DNA of 64,000 nt from Euphorbia lathyris (GCF_963576675.1 NC_088919.1:60408578-60472577), one strand, 5' to 3'. Positions 12,847-27,200 are shown, counted from the first letter of the stretch. A program made the numbers and translations. Notes: generated by a model from the sequence alone, not told the origin.

Positions 12847-13642
12847 GGGTAAATTCCAAAAACGCTCATGTGGTTTGATGTAATTCCAAAAAACCCTTGT
12901 GGTTTGTTATTTAAAAAAAAAAGGACTGTGGTTTACGCCGTTACCCGAAAAACGGAAAATGGTTTAACGACGTTAAAATGCTGACGTGACACATTGGTAA
13001 AGTTAGAAATTCGATTTTTTTTTATTTTTTAATTTTTTCCCTCTCTCTCTCTCCTCTTCTTCTTTCTTCTTCTCCTTCCTCCTTCTTCTTCCTCCTTCTC
13101 CTTCTTCTCCTCCTCCTCCTTCTTCCTTCTTCTCTCCTCTTCCTTCTTCTTCTTCTTTTCTCATCTTCTTTCTTCTTCTTCTTCTTCTTTTCTTCTTCCT
13201 TCTTTTTTTTCTTCCTTCTTTTTTAAGTTTCGGAAATTTTCAGATTTTTGGAAAATCCAGAAATCTGGACAATTTCCAGATTTTTGGAAATCCGGAAATT
13301 TTCTAGATTTCTGGAAAATTCCAGTGTCCGAAATTAAAAAAAAAAAAGAATAGAGGAAAAAAAAGAAAAAGGAAGAAGAAAGAAGGAAGAATGAAGAAGG
13401 AATAAGAAGAAGAAGAGGAGGAGAAGGAGGAAGAAGGAGAGAGAGGGGTAAAAAAATAAAAATAAAATAAAAAAATTGATTTTCCAAAATTACTCCTTGC
13501 CACGTCAGCTTTTTTAACACCGTTCAGCCATTTTCCGTTTTTCGGATAACGGCTTAAACCACAGTCTTTTTTTTGTAATAACAAACCATAAGGGTTTTTT
13601 TGGAATTACATCAAACTATACGGGTTTTTTTGGAATTTACCC
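12847..13642. mobile_element. Non-autonomous palindromic MULE, 796 bp
   Basis: Terminal inverted repeats start gggtaaattccaaaaa and end ggaatttaccc, flanked by perfect 9-bp duplications. The arms are long and pair far inward. The left arm carries a pyrimidine-only tract (about 13036-13200) and the right arm its purine-rich counterpart (about 13340-13450), so a single strand could fold into one long hairpin. The centre holds repeated ccagatttttggaaa motifs. No coding content; the open frames here are low-complexity shadows. Confidence 0.88.
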
Positions 13643-13651
13643 TTAATTGAA
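13643..13651. repeat. 9-bp target site duplication, right
   Basis: ttaattgaa, the partner of 12838-12846. Confidence 0.9.
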
Positions 13652-14770
13652 TTATGATTAACTTGAATTTACTCATTCTTTTTTTTTTTAATTTAATTAA
13701 AACTAGTTGAATTGTTAATTGCTGGATTAGTTGGATTTTATTATTTTGTTTAGGAACCGATATAAACGGATGTAGTTTAACCCCTAATAAGTAAAGAGTA
13801 AATTAGTAATTTAAATGAATGAAGGAACTAAATTATCACATAGAACAAAACTTAAAGGCTGTATAATGTAGATAATATTAACAACTATATAAACAGTATA
13901 AGATTAACCATTCATGTAATTTTTTTTTTAGAAATAAGTTGTTCTAGTCTAAAATTAATAAAAAATATATTTAATATTAAAAAAATACTTAATATTAACA
14001 ATGTCACAAAATAATTCAATGTGATAACAATTTATCAATTGAAAAAGATTTATTAAAAAAAATTGTTATGAAAGTTTAATTAAGGAGTTCGCATAAAAGA
14101 AAACTAAGAAAAATAAATAAATTACGTATACAAAAAGAACATAATGAAGAAGTTGAGATTATAGTAAAGAAGATGAAAGAATTCAGAAAAAAAAATGAGG
14201 TGGAAGAACTTAGAAAAGATAAGAAGAGATAACAGTAAGTTACTAATTGACAAATATAATTTTATATAAAATTTAAATTTTTATGTTTATTAATAGGATT
14301 ACAAACAAATTTCTAACAATAAATTAGTGTTTAATGTCATATTCTTCATTTAATCCTATAAAAAATGTCATTATACACATGCTATAGACTAGATCTTTAT
14401 TAATACATACAAGTTTTAAGAAAAAATAGTGGTTTAATATAAATACCGGTCTATATTCAAAAAATGTCTCATTTTCAATAGAACTCAATTCAACTTGTTC
14501 AAATGAAAATAATAACAAAAGAAATAAATAAATAAATTCCCACATATTTAACAGTCAATTAAGGTTAGTAATAAGGAATTTAGGTGTCCTTTTTAATATA
14601 ATGTTTCAATCCTTATTGAAAAAACTCATAAAAACTGTCATTTAAATAACTTTTATAACCTCAACTCCCAGAATAAAAATTGAAGCCCAAAACAAATGAA
14701 TACATCTAAAAACATACAAAATGAGTTGGAACCTCCCAACATAGGATAATATTTTAACACCCCAATTGTC
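13652..14770. other. AT-rich spacer, nothing recognised
   Basis: Very AT-rich sequence with short A and T runs. I found no domain, inverted repeat or tandem repeat worth naming. Part of it may be older, unrecognisable transposon. Confidence 0.5.
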
Positions 14771-14934
14771 ATGGAACCATTTGAACTAAAAGCTCAAACT
14801 GACTCGAACCTTCGACCGTTTGATCTAAAAAGTTTCGATATCCGATATCATGTTATAGAACTTATTGAACTAAAAGCTCAATCTGATAGTTAAAGCTCAA
14901 TCATAAATCTTGTATTAATCTCTAACACTAACCA
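14771..14934 (-). mobile_element. TRIM-like fragment with mini-LTR
   Basis: A 77-bp segment at about 14853-14930 starts TGTTATAG and ends TCTCTAACA, in LTR style. It abuts a decayed complement of the TGGTATCAGAGC primer site (gatatccgatatca). The left part (tcatggaaccatttgaact) matches 23385-23640. Together these suggest a terminal-repeat retrotransposon in miniature on the minus strand. Confidence 0.5.
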
Positions 14935-15229
14935 TGAATTCTGGAAGATATACGGTTAAACAAAATACTACATTCAGCTTTCATCAATCTTGAAAAGATA
15001 AAAGCATTCCTAAATACCTCATGTTGATGAGGTGACAACCGGTGTAATCAAATTCCTTCTTTTGCTAATGGTGTAAACCACATAGTTTATAACAAAAAAA
15101 AATATCAATATCAGATTTCTCTACTTGTAAATGCCTGAAAACACACGGCTTTTTTTATGATTCCAAACACAATGTAAAAGAGAAAGCAAAAGCAAAAGAA
15201 TTCATTGAGATCTTTCTTACTGTTAAGTG
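14935..15229. other. Downstream flank of FBL11 copy 2
   Basis: Sequence immediately 3' of the stop codon at 15230; it should hold the 3' UTR and polyadenylation site. No convincing signal could be singled out in the AT-rich background. Confidence 0.4.
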
Positions 15230-18200
15230 CTAAAGTCTTTCTTCGACTACTGTTTTAGTACAATTTTTACTGCTCCATTCCAGCACTAATGTATCTTTGT
15301 GCTCTACCGTTCTATAAGACTTCTCCGGGTTTATGAAGCATCTCGTGATCTTCACCGTGCTTAACATGCCTCTTTGTTCACACTAAAACAAATCTACGAC
15401 TTAGAGTACAGTTTGAAAGTTCAGGAAGAAGTAAAGTTGTGACTTGTGACACCATTTTTCAAATAGAAATATAGATGTAATGTAGGTAACACAAATTTCT
15501 GGTTTGAATCCCTGAGCTGGTAACGACTCTATGCCGTTGATTAAAAAGATTTAAACATTTTCATTCTAGAACTGAAATAAGGGGTACATTACAACAATGG
15601 CCACTCAACTTTATCCATTTTAACATTGTGGCCACAGAACTTCAATTCTTAATAGTATGACTACTGAACTTTATACTTTTTAACACCGGTGACCATTCAA
15701 TTTTAACTAACTCAAGTGACTGTTAACGACCTCAAAATGAAAATATTCAAGAATTAAAATTGTTCAGAACGACATTTACCATGAAACCACATTTTTTATT
15801 TTCAAAAATCACATTTTTTAGAGCTTTCTTTCTCTAAAAATCCACTCTCTCTCTCCTAACAAAGCAACACCTAAATGACATCAAAACGAAAATTTTCAAG
15901 AATTAAAGTTCCTTAGAATATCATTATATTTTTTATTTTTAGACCGTCAACGGTCGTTTTGAGCGTTGAATGGCCACCGGTGTTAAAAAAAGTGTAAAGT
16001 TCAGTGACCATAATGCTAAATGTGTAAAGTTCAGTGGCCATGGGTGTAATTTACCCCTGAAATAAGTATCCTCAAGCAATTAATTAGTTCATGACTCAGA
16101 ATTTCAACTTACATCGGGAATCTCAAATTCACCGTCAGTTGCGTCGCATGTATCTAATGATAGTCGCCGGAGCAATGGCAGCTGTATAGTGATCATAAAG
16201 TGAATTTATTAGCATAAAAGCATAAGCATGCATTGATATATTTCTACTAGAGTACCTTTTTAGCAGCAACAATAATGAAAAAGCGGTATATCCCCTTGCC
16301 CTGCACAATGCCATAAGATTAGAGCTCAACAAGTATATTCATCAAACTATTTTCATACAATTTTATGAAGTTTTACAAAAAGCAGTAAACTATTTTCCAT
16401 TTTAACATTGGGAATAAAAGAATGGTATCAGCCAGATTAGCATTCAAAGGCACAATTATCCCCGTGTCATTGGGTGTGTCGAATGAGGTAGACATTATAG
16501 GAATTTCGCAGAAGCAATCTTGTGTTGTAAAGCCACACCAATGTATCTAATCTACATTGTACATGCCCGTAACAGACGTTCATTCCTGGCTTCTAACAAT
16601 GATTTCACATTCCATGACAATGACAAGTCAGGATTTTCCAGAAAAACTGATTATTGTATAGAAAAAATGTTCCATTCAGAATCACAATAGAGGAAGAAAT
16701 AGTCCTTTGATTGGACTTGAATTTGGACATACGAAAGAGCCAGGAAAGAGAAACATGCACTAATACACGACTCACATTATGACGCAACAATACATCTTCA
16801 AGAGCTCTACAGTTATATAGACAAGAAACTTTAGTTTTTGTCACTTCACCGCAATCCTGCATGACAAAATGAACAGAATAAGGATAAAAACAACCCTTTT
16901 AGAAAGGTGAAATGTTTGTTCAGGACATAATGAATACTTGAAACAAAAGTGCAACAGAATCCAGGGCAATATAAAGCATTTAAGAGGTTGCACTAAATAT
17001 ACTAAATTAGTCCACATACAAATGGGAGCACACAACCGAGATTTTTTTTTTTATTAGAGAAATGCATTTAGTCAAGAGCACACAACCGAGGAAATTCATT
17101 CTTAACATTAGATGCTCAGACGGCACAAGTGAAATAACAGAAAAGAATCTACATCTCAATTATAATGGAGATTTTTTTGGAAAAGCAATGGAGGAAAATA
17201 ATCAACTGACAGAGAGAAACCTCAAGATGGATAGACGTCAAGCCAGGCCATCCATTTGAAATGATGCGCAGAGAATCTACACAGATCACAAACAAGAAAG
17301 TAGCTATTTGTTAACATTTAAAGCAGTATAAATCTCCTTAAGAGAAAAATGTCCACATACAGCAAAATGTATAAATCCACAATTCTGATTTGAAGAAGAT
17401 AGAAGGAAAGACGAGAAAGGTAATCAATTTATAAGACATACAGCCAACAATAAAACATGAGCAATTTCCTTGGCATTAATGAAGGCTAACCTGGATTGAG
17501 AAGCCTGCATCCTACCAATGCAAATTCAACCAAGTTCACACAGTTGAGAATAAGAACATCCAAATCATTATTGGTCATCCAAGGAGCTACCCTCTCGAGC
17601 CTCAATTTAGTTAGATTCGGAAAACAGTTTCTGAAGCTTGATATAGATATATCACCAGAGCAGTAACATAGCCCCAGTTCTCGCAAGTGCTTCAAGGCCA
17701 TAATATTTATCACGATAGTGTCAGAGAGCATCTGTAAATAATGAAAATCAGTAAACTAAAACGGCATTTAAATTTTAGTGAGGCATAAGAAGTACAAATG
17801 ATAATGGTTTTAACTCAGTATGAGCCAAGCAACATCACCTTACAGGTATATATTGAAGTAGCTAAAGAAGTAATAATAGTCAAGATATCTAAACACTTCA
17901 CAACAACACCGAAATCATACATGTAATTGGCTTCCAGAGACATCCATCTGGTTTTGCATTCCTTCTTTCTTAATAAACATAAGATAAAGAAAGGTTCTGC
18001 AGATGACCAGACACAAAAGGCCAAAGTTCAACTTGCAATGCTAATTAATTTCTTGGCAAACATTTGATCTGTTTTCGTTTCCTGACAGTAACATACAAAT
18101 GGAGAAATCGATAGGTGTGACGGAATAGTATATTAACTGTCTTCACAAGTTCAACATAGTTATGGAGCACCTTTATTGATATATACCTGAAAATAAAGGA

Positions 18201-21200
18201 CTACTGACTCCAGCATGGGACATGTTGTAGGAAGCAGTCTCAGGGCATCTTCATTTAATGATCCACCCAAGCCAATTTGGATTTCCTTTAATGATGTTAT
18301 TGCAGGCTTTAGAGCTTCCAAAGACAACCAAGAAATTCCCCAACCAAGTACAATCTTTTCCAATTTGCATTTGTTGCCTAACTCAGAAAAGAGTTCCCTA
18401 TGTGAATCTGCTAACCCACTGTTATTACTTCCATGCTGACTAAGATTTTTACAATCCTTAGTATTCAAACATTTCAAAGCAGGATTAAAATTGACAATGT
18501 GAGCTAAAGCATCTCCAGAAATCTGCAAGTATACAGAACAGTTCTTTTTAATAAACATAATAACACAATTTAATTATTCATACACCAGCTGCAATGACAA
18601 GAAAATATAGAAACTCCAGTTTAGTGACTTTCAGCCGAATAAACATGTTAACTGCAAAGATTGCCATTGTGCAAAAATTAATTCACGAGATAATACAAGT
18701 GAAGGTCATTATATGAAAGGCCTCCGTCGATGAATGAATCAGGTACACCAGAAAAAACAAAGAAACAGAGTATTCAGTGCAAGTTCAAGTTCAAGGAGGA
18801 AAAAAGGGGAGAAGTAGAATACAAAAGGCATCTGTTTCTTTTTTTCCTTATCCACATGATGACCATTGTAAGATTTCAACTTGCAAGGCATGTTAACACA
18901 AGAAATGAACAAGCTTTTCTATTGTTCTTTGCATGTTAAAGTATTCTGTGAAGACTATTATTTAATAATCAGAAATCAGAATCATGCACAAGGGGATTTC
19001 ACCCCTACAAGCAGTCCCACTCAAATAATTTGACACGAGATGACCATCGAGCAAGCAATCTATGTATATAAAGACAGTGACTACTTAAACCTCTAGAGTT
19101 AGGACACCTTATTTGACAAGTTTTCATGACTTACCATGGTTTGAGAAACATCAAGAAACTCTAAGGAAGAACTTGAGAAACTATAAAGAGCATCATCAAC
19201 AAGATGAGTTCCCCTCAAGCAAAGTCTTTTCAATGTTTGTGTTTTGGATAAAAGGTCACGAAGAGAATTTTCATCAACTCCTGCAAAATAAATTTAACAA
19301 TGGCTTAAATAAATTTGAGTAAAATATTTCATGGTGCCAATGCCATGCCTCCAAAATAAAGTAATATTAATATATATACAAACCAACCCTAGAAACTACA
19401 TATGTCAAAGAGAATCATCAGCCAACACATTAATTCTTCCAAACTTTACTTAAGGTCCTCAACCCATCAGTCCATCACTGCACTCAGCCCAACTTTGTAA
19501 GAGGACGTCACATCCCCAAACTCCCTCACATCTGAGTTGGGGCTTAAATTGACGATACATAAACAATTTGATAGTTTTATATTGACAATCTCTTCAAATG
19601 GAAATTGATAGAGACTCACCCTTGCAACCACCCATATGAAGTGTTTGAAGTTTAAAGGCCAATGTACTTAAACATCTCTTGCTAGATTCAGAATCTGAAG
19701 GACCAATATTTGAAGTCGGCGAGCAAAGAGCTTGAATTGAATGTATTCCAAAAGAAGTATCACAAACTACAATCGAGTGTAGTTTAAGGCATCCACTTAT
19801 GAGAACTGATATACCAATATCTGTTACAGATATACAACCTTTAAGATTTAGGTATTGTAAGGAAACACATTGCTCCAGTATACATCGAAGATACAAATCT
19901 GGAATAAAGAATACAAGAAATTCAGTAAGGTGACCAATGAAGAATTAGAGGAAAAAGAGAGAGCGAAACCATCAACATAAGTGATTGTGACATGCATAGT
20001 TGGGAAACATTTTCCTAAAGACAATCTAAACTATTGGATGGACTATAGTTGATATAATAAAAGATTGTGCATGATCATAAAACTCAAATTAAATTGATTT
20101 AACCTAAAAATATATTAAAGCAAATTAATTTAAGTCAAAATTGGCCAGTTCAAATTAAATTTTAACTCAGCTGCAATCCAACCCAAAAACCCTTAACTGG
20201 TATGAGTTATTGATTAGTTTATGAATAACCACAACCAGTTTTCAAAACTTAGCATATGGACAACTCACTATAAGATGATGTTAGATATGAATGATCAGCT
20301 ATGCAACCAATAACAATAATAAACAAACAAAATTTAGCATGGTACATATGCTACTAATAACTCAGTAGGGATGAGCGTCCAAAAGTTAAGCTATTACAAT
20401 AATCTAGATAATTATAATTTGCATGGACACACGCAAATACTTTTATAAGGATATGATAGCTAACTAGAGCAACATTATGTCATTATCATAATGGCATATC
20501 ACCATAAAACACAGCATATGGACAAAGCTTTTCTAATCAAAATATGGAATGACTTCATCAAAGAAGTGTTGAATAAAAAATTATAAACATCTCACCAGAA
20601 ACATCACTTCGACCCTCTAATATGAGTCTCGTCATCCTTGAAAGGCATCGCCATGGAGAAAAAAATCCACTGCCGAAGACATTATTACCACCAAGCGAGG
20701 ATACTGAAATAATACTAGTACATACAACTGTCACTTGTTCCGGTATGAGAGGAGTAACATCAACAGTTATGTCAACCTCACTTAGGAGCGGAAACTTCTG
20801 GATTAATATGAATAAATTGGTTGACTTGAAGTTTAAAAGATATGCGGCTATTAGTTTTCTTAAAGATGGAAATGACTTCGAGAATAACTCGATGGCAGAT
20901 TTAAGATGTAGCCTTGGACACTTTGAAATATCCACCTCCTCGACTGCTTCAAAAGAAAGGCTTGGTGGTGACAACCCATACAAGTCTCCAATTTGAATTT
21001 GAAGCATGCTCAGACGTTCAAAGGTAATCAAAGACTGTTGAATGATATTTCTTAGTGTGGAGTCCACATAATATTCAGGACGAAGCAACGAGAGGAAAAG
21101 AATATCCGATGTCACTTGCGGACAACCTGAAATGTTCACTTTCTGTGTAACAAGCAAATGTTGCAACCATTAAACCATACAGGAGACATGAAAATAAATC

Positions 21201-24200
21201 GATTGTTAAGAGATTAATGAAGGAGAATTGACAATGATGTAATATGACGAAACACTTTGACATAAATTGAAATGGTTCACATTAATCACATTAATCAGTC
21301 TCCCTTTCACGAGCTAAAAGTTATTCAAAATAGGTTGACCAAGAAATAATAACAAAGAGAAAAGACAGCTACTACAACTAAACTTTTCAGTTCATTGTCC
21401 CGTGACAAGATTCGTGTCTATGGAAACAATAAGTCCCACTCCCATACAAGCCGTTAGCAAAATGTGAACAACTTATCTTACTGTACAGTGTCAAAAACTT
21501 GGAGAACTTTTTGTACAGTGTCAAAAATATTTGAAAGAAAAGAAAAAGGTATAACCAATAGTACAATGTCAAAAACTTGGAAAACTTCTTTTGTCACTTC
21601 ACAAAAGGTAAAGAATTTGGAAGTTAAAAATTGCTCTCTTTGAATAAAATAATATTTTAACTGAGAATAAATTCAACTTTTAGGAGAATCAATCTGATAC
21701 ACCATAAAGTCGGAGGTTTGAGATTTTACAACAAAAAAGCATTTAAGAATGCAATTCTATCCTCCATTGAACCCAAACAAAATTATAAAATAATTAGATG
21801 ATGTGTAGAGTAGAGATAGGTAAAGTATTACTTTAGAAGATTCTGTCAGCCGAATTCGGAGATGCCCAAAGCCACCATCTTCAAAGATGCCTGCTGGATA
21901 TGGAGGTGAAATTTCCACCAATCTAGATATTTTCTGAATGCTTTCTTTCGCAAGCTCTGAAAAGTAGCAACACCTTTGTTTTCCTAAAATATGACCAAAT
22001 TAAATGAGCACCAATATTACAATTAATGAAAATATATAAAAATAAATGAAAACTTAAAACTACCATGCATATTACGTATCCGCACCTGCAATATACCACA
22101 ATGGCAAGAGAGAAACCCGAATCTGTTTAACACCAATACAGAAATTACTAAATTAAATTATGAACAATATTTTTGGGGAAATACAAATGTACAAAAAGAC
22201 TATTGTTGTAGTTATCTTATCTAGCAGTTAGCAAAATAAGAACCGCCAGCTAATATTTTTCATGATGTTTTTCCAAAATCTAATCTGTGAGAGTCACTGG
22301 CCCAAGAAGATTGTGTCATCGTCCATTTAAGATAGAAAATGAATATTTATCAAAAAAGAAACGAAACAAATGGGAAATATGATTGATAGAGATAGAGTAT
22401 GTGAAGAAATCCATTACAATTGTAATTGATGTATTTCATCTTATTAGAAAATAACAGGCAAACGTGTTTATATAGTAAGACAGTTTATTTTTCTACAGCT
22501 GTTTATATTCCAATAGCCTCCCCTCCAGATGTAGTTGTACCAACAGTAAATAACTTCATCTTGATCAATGCAGTAGCCATTTGTGTACCAGTTAAGGGTT
22601 TAGTAAGTAAATCCGCCAATTGGCTATTTGTTGAAATATATGGGGGTGCATATTAAACCCTCCATCAAATGCTCTCTAACTATGTGACAATCAATGTGCA
22701 CATGTTTCATTCTTTCATGAAATATAGCTTAACCACTTTACTGGGCAAGCCTTCCCTTGCCAATTTAATTGGCAAGAGGCCGCTCCTAAGACTCGAACCC
22801 GTGACCTCTGGTCACACAACAACAACGTTTTACCGTTGCGCCAAGGCTCGCCCTCAATTGTACACCTGTTTGAAAAGGATTAATTACTAATGTTGCTTCA
22901 TTCAAGCCTGCATCTTGAATTAAGTCATGGATGTACCTGGTCTGTGATATGACCAACCCTTGCTGTGATCTAGCAAGTTCAATGCCAAGGAAAAACTTGA
23001 CCTCTCCCATATCCTTTATAGTAAAACATTGATTAAGATGATCTTTCACATGTTGAATGAGATTAATTGAAGTTCCAGTCAGTAACACGTCATCTAAATT
23101 ACTACAAGAAAATCAGTTGCAGTAGTCTTTGTAAAAAGACAATGATCATGAATAGACTTCACAATGCCTGTTGTAATAAAATCCTTGCCACATTTACCAA
23201 AGATTTGTGTCTACGTTATCTAACATTTGCCTCATTGACTGATTCACAAATTCAGTGCCATTGTCAGTTCTTATTTGTTGAATTGATACTCCAAATTGTG
23301 CCCTAACCATGTTAATGAACTTTTCAATTAGACCTGATACCTTATCCCCTGATACATAATAGAGACCATTGTGTTTTGTCATGGAAATGATTGAACTAAA
23401 AGCTCGAACTAATGAGGTTGCCGAGACTCGAACCCTCGACCGTTTGGTCCTAGAGGCTCTGATACCATGTCATGAAACCGTTTTAGCTAAAAACTCGAGC
23501 TGATAGTTAAAGGTCAACTTCATATCAATAACTAACAATACCATGTCATGAAACCGTTTTAGCTAAGAGCTCGAGCTTTTAGCTAAATCGGTTCCATGAC
23601 ATGGTATCAGAGCCAGTGTGACCAAGTGGTCCTGGGTTCGATTTCTGGCAGCCCCATTTGTTGAGTTATTTGCATGACACATATCTTGTGCGATTTTGCT
23701 AGATTCTCCACATTTACAAATCACAGTAGGCTTAAAAGCAGCATATTCATCCCATAGTCTCTTAATTTTATTGAAAATTTGAGCTAAAGTAAGCGATCCT
23801 TGATGAACTGCAAAAATCTCTAGATGAAAATGAAAAATCAGAGGACCGTTGCTATCTCCATATCTTTGCTCAATTTCTTTCCAAAGTTCATAAGATGATG
23901 GTGAAAAGAGAAATACATCTCCTAATTCACGAGATAGAGAGTTGATGATCCATGAGAAGACGATATCGTCTTCTTCCTTCCATCATATGTACTCTGTTGA
24001 TGTATCATCATCAGGAAGTTGATTGTTCAAAATGAAATTGGCTTTTCTTTTCGCACTCTGTGCTACAAGCATTGACCGTTTCCAGGAAATGAAGTTTTGT
24101 TCAGACTAGAACTAAGCCAGGATTATCGTGATGATGTATACTCTGCGATTTGCAATGGTTGTGAACTTCGGAATCATCAGAACTAGGTATTTCTTCATTG

Positions 24201-27200
24201 TTGTTTTTTTTTTTTTTTTTTTTTTATGAAACTTCATTGTTGTTTGAATCGCTGCGTTTAGATCCATTTTTGCTGGAATCGGAGTTTTGGAAGACATCTT
24301 TTCAGATTGTAAAGCCTGCAAATAGGTTTTCTTCTTTTCATATCGTTTCATGGACTGGTAGAGAAAGAAAATCCAATGAGTTCCTGGATCGATTTCCAGT
24401 GCTCTGATACCATGAAGAAATCAATTACAATTGTAATTGATGTATTTCATCTTATTAGAAAATAACACGCAAGCGTGTTTATATAGTAAGACATTTAACA
24501 GACATGAACCCTATACTATAACAGAGAAAGGAAAGGATTCTGTTAACTGACATAATTATTAACAGTTTATTTTTCTACAGCAGTTTATATTCCATAGTAT
24601 GGAGCAGTATCGTCTTCACAAAGTAGACTATAAGACGTTGGTTTTGGCCATCTAGAGATTTCTGAAGAAGTAATTCGATTACTTGAGCTACTATTTCTAT
24701 ATTTCAAAAGAACGAAGACGTACAAATGGAACTCGTTAGGATTAACAAAATCCAGTTGCCCAATCATAACTCGTTAGGATTTTCATGCTCTTTATTCATT
24801 GCTTGCATCATTTCATCAAACAACCAAAGATTGATTTTTTAACTAATACTTTTATCATCTTTGCAACTGAATGTCAAAATACTGCAGTTTGTTACTTGTC
24901 GAATCTTAGGATTTTCATGCTCTTTATTCATTGCTTGCATCATTTCATCAAACAACCAAAGATTGATTTTTTAACTAATACTTTTATCATCTTTGCAACT
25001 GAATGTCAAAATACTGCAGTTTGTTACTTGTCGAATCTTAATTCTCAGAGAAGTGCATGCAACAGCAAAGTAGATTCTGTCAGATATAATTTACAACACG
25101 TAAGAAATTTAAGCTTAGTTGCCAGACAGTAGTGTCTATAAACAGGACGCATCATATCAATAGAAATTTTATGGCAATCTCATATTTTACAGGCATTGTT
25201 TGGGACAATGATAACTACCTGTTTTAGCAGGCCTTTGGACTGATCCTCAACTTCGTTCGAAAGTTCCAACTGTTCTCTATTACTATTACCATTGAGCCAA
25301 ACTAAAAGCGCATCAGAAAGATCCATCTCACTGTGAAACACAAGATATCAGAATCCCTACACATAATACATATGAAGTTCAACATAAATCATGCAACGGC
25401 AAAGAAAATTAGTTAACCTGTGTATTGTCAAATGAGGATGCTTTATGCAACAGAGTAACAAATTATAGGGAAAAGCTCCAAAAAAATTACTGGAGATTGC
25501 CTGCATCTGCAAATTAGCCAACTGCCTTTTATCAGCTTATTAGAACATAGGGAGATACCTGAGACATATTATTACACTAACATTATTTCAAGTGTAAAAG
25601 AGACCAGTTATGAAGCCTTTCCAATGCAGTTTGTTGGCTAATGGAAGGAAATTATTCTAACTCCAGCAATAAGCCATAAAGAGCATCAATGCAAAATTGT
25701 AATTTTCTGTACTACTTTATTCATACACTAGTAACACAAATCCAATCTTCAAGTTAGCATGTTCAAATGCTCATATTTTGCTTGAGTATCTAATAAGACA
25801 TGTATCGGATTTCCCATTTAACCATATTTGAGTATCTGGTTTTGTTCACATTCTTGTAGATTCTGAAAATGAACATAGAGAAATGGTAGGATAAAAAACC
25901 ATCAACAGAAGAACCAATTATTTGATTCACGATGTAGTTCTGAGAAGTAAAATGAAAGTTGAGCACATACGAAATTTCTTGCTAGATAAAGCGCACATAT
26001 TTCTGGAAGGGAATCATTTCCTGCAACATATATAAATGATCAGTGAGAGTGAATGCTATAACACACTGCAGTTAAAAGCATAAGCAGCTGGAGATAGCAT
26101 CTATCAAATATCAGATATCTACTTACCATGCCCTCTACAAAAGTTCCAAATATGAATCAAATCATCCAATTGAAGCTCAGGATTGTTGGATGAAGCTACG
26201 GCATATAACCAAGCTTTACACTTTGATAGAAGTGATTTTGATCCAAAATAGAGTGCATCCTGGAAATGTTAGCCAAGAATGAGAATCATAATATTCATCC
26301 GGTCTGTAAAACTAATGAACAACTGTTTAAGTGCAAACTTCCAGGATATGGCAAAAATACAAGGTGAGTGGTCAATCTGCCTTGTAATTCACAGGAGGCC
26401 AGAGGCTCAGATCCTTGCAACCTCAACAGAAAGACAGAGAAAAGGAAAACAAAAGACAAGCTAGATCAAACAATTCAAATCCTAAAAAATTTATGGAAAA
26501 AGAAGGGATTGTTCATGAAATGTCATTAGAATGCCCTGTACACCATTTTTAATTCTACTCATCTAGGCCTTTATCACAAACTAGATGGAACTAAGGTCTT
26601 TTTCTCCATTCTACCTCTACTAAGCCTTATTCTAAAACTAGTTGGAGTCAACAGTGTATCCTTTTCTTATGCCTCTTAGAAACAATTTAAGGTTGCTATG
26701 CTTTTCTGTACCCCCTATACAATCCTAAACTACATGTCATTTTCTCATCTTCTATAAGGTCAAATAATTTCATCTTTTATACTGATATTTTTTTAAATCT
26801 ATAATATACATGTCTAATTTATATCAATGTCCCTTCAATTGTTTGTCCCAAGGACCTACTTCAGCATCCTACAAAATGATTGCAATATATCATCCTCTAC
26901 TTAAAGAAAATAAAGGACTCTGAATATACTCCACAAAAGCTCAACCTTAACTGCAAATTAATTCAAGTTGATTAAACAAATCCTCCTACATTCCTCTCCT
27001 CTTGCTTGACACTAAAGCATATTTGTGCACAAGGTTAAACGGGTAATTGCTTATTCAAGAATAAGATTGTGACTGTCATGGAAATATAAAACGCAAGGAC
27101 AAAGCTATTTTGGCTCTTTAATGCAAGGAATTACACTGCTGGAAATAGCAACATTGTTAAGATAAGCAAGTATTTACCTCGACATGAGAGAGGAAATTTC

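Larger units (their letters stand above)
22402..24594 (-). mobile_element. Degenerate Copia element in intron 7 of FBL11 copy 2
   Basis: LTRs lie at 22402-22512 (3' LTR) and 24413-24594 (5' LTR), with a primer site beside the right one. The duplication gtatg occurs at 22397-22401 and 24597-24601, with two extra bases (ta) before the right copy. Copy 1 has the empty site near 4712. The internal region on the minus strand holds remnants of gag, integrase, reverse transcriptase and RNase H in Copia order. It also contains a SINE fragment and a TRIM-like insertion. It cannot make a working polyprotein. Confidence 0.88.

Noticed and set aside
13161..13584. Phe/Ser-rich and Lys/Glu-rich open frames
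   Set aside because: Products of the CT/GA tracts in a palindromic MULE.
14984..15064. Possible last exon of FBL11 copy 2, with an acceptor-like attag and an open frame
   Set aside because: The exon at 15230-15382 keeps phase with exon 18, ends in a C-terminus like that of known FBL11 proteins (TVVEERL), and its stop precedes this stretch.
24198..24407. Plus-strand frame over a poly-T tract
   Set aside because: It opposes the Copia gag and primer-site region and is low-complexity at its start.
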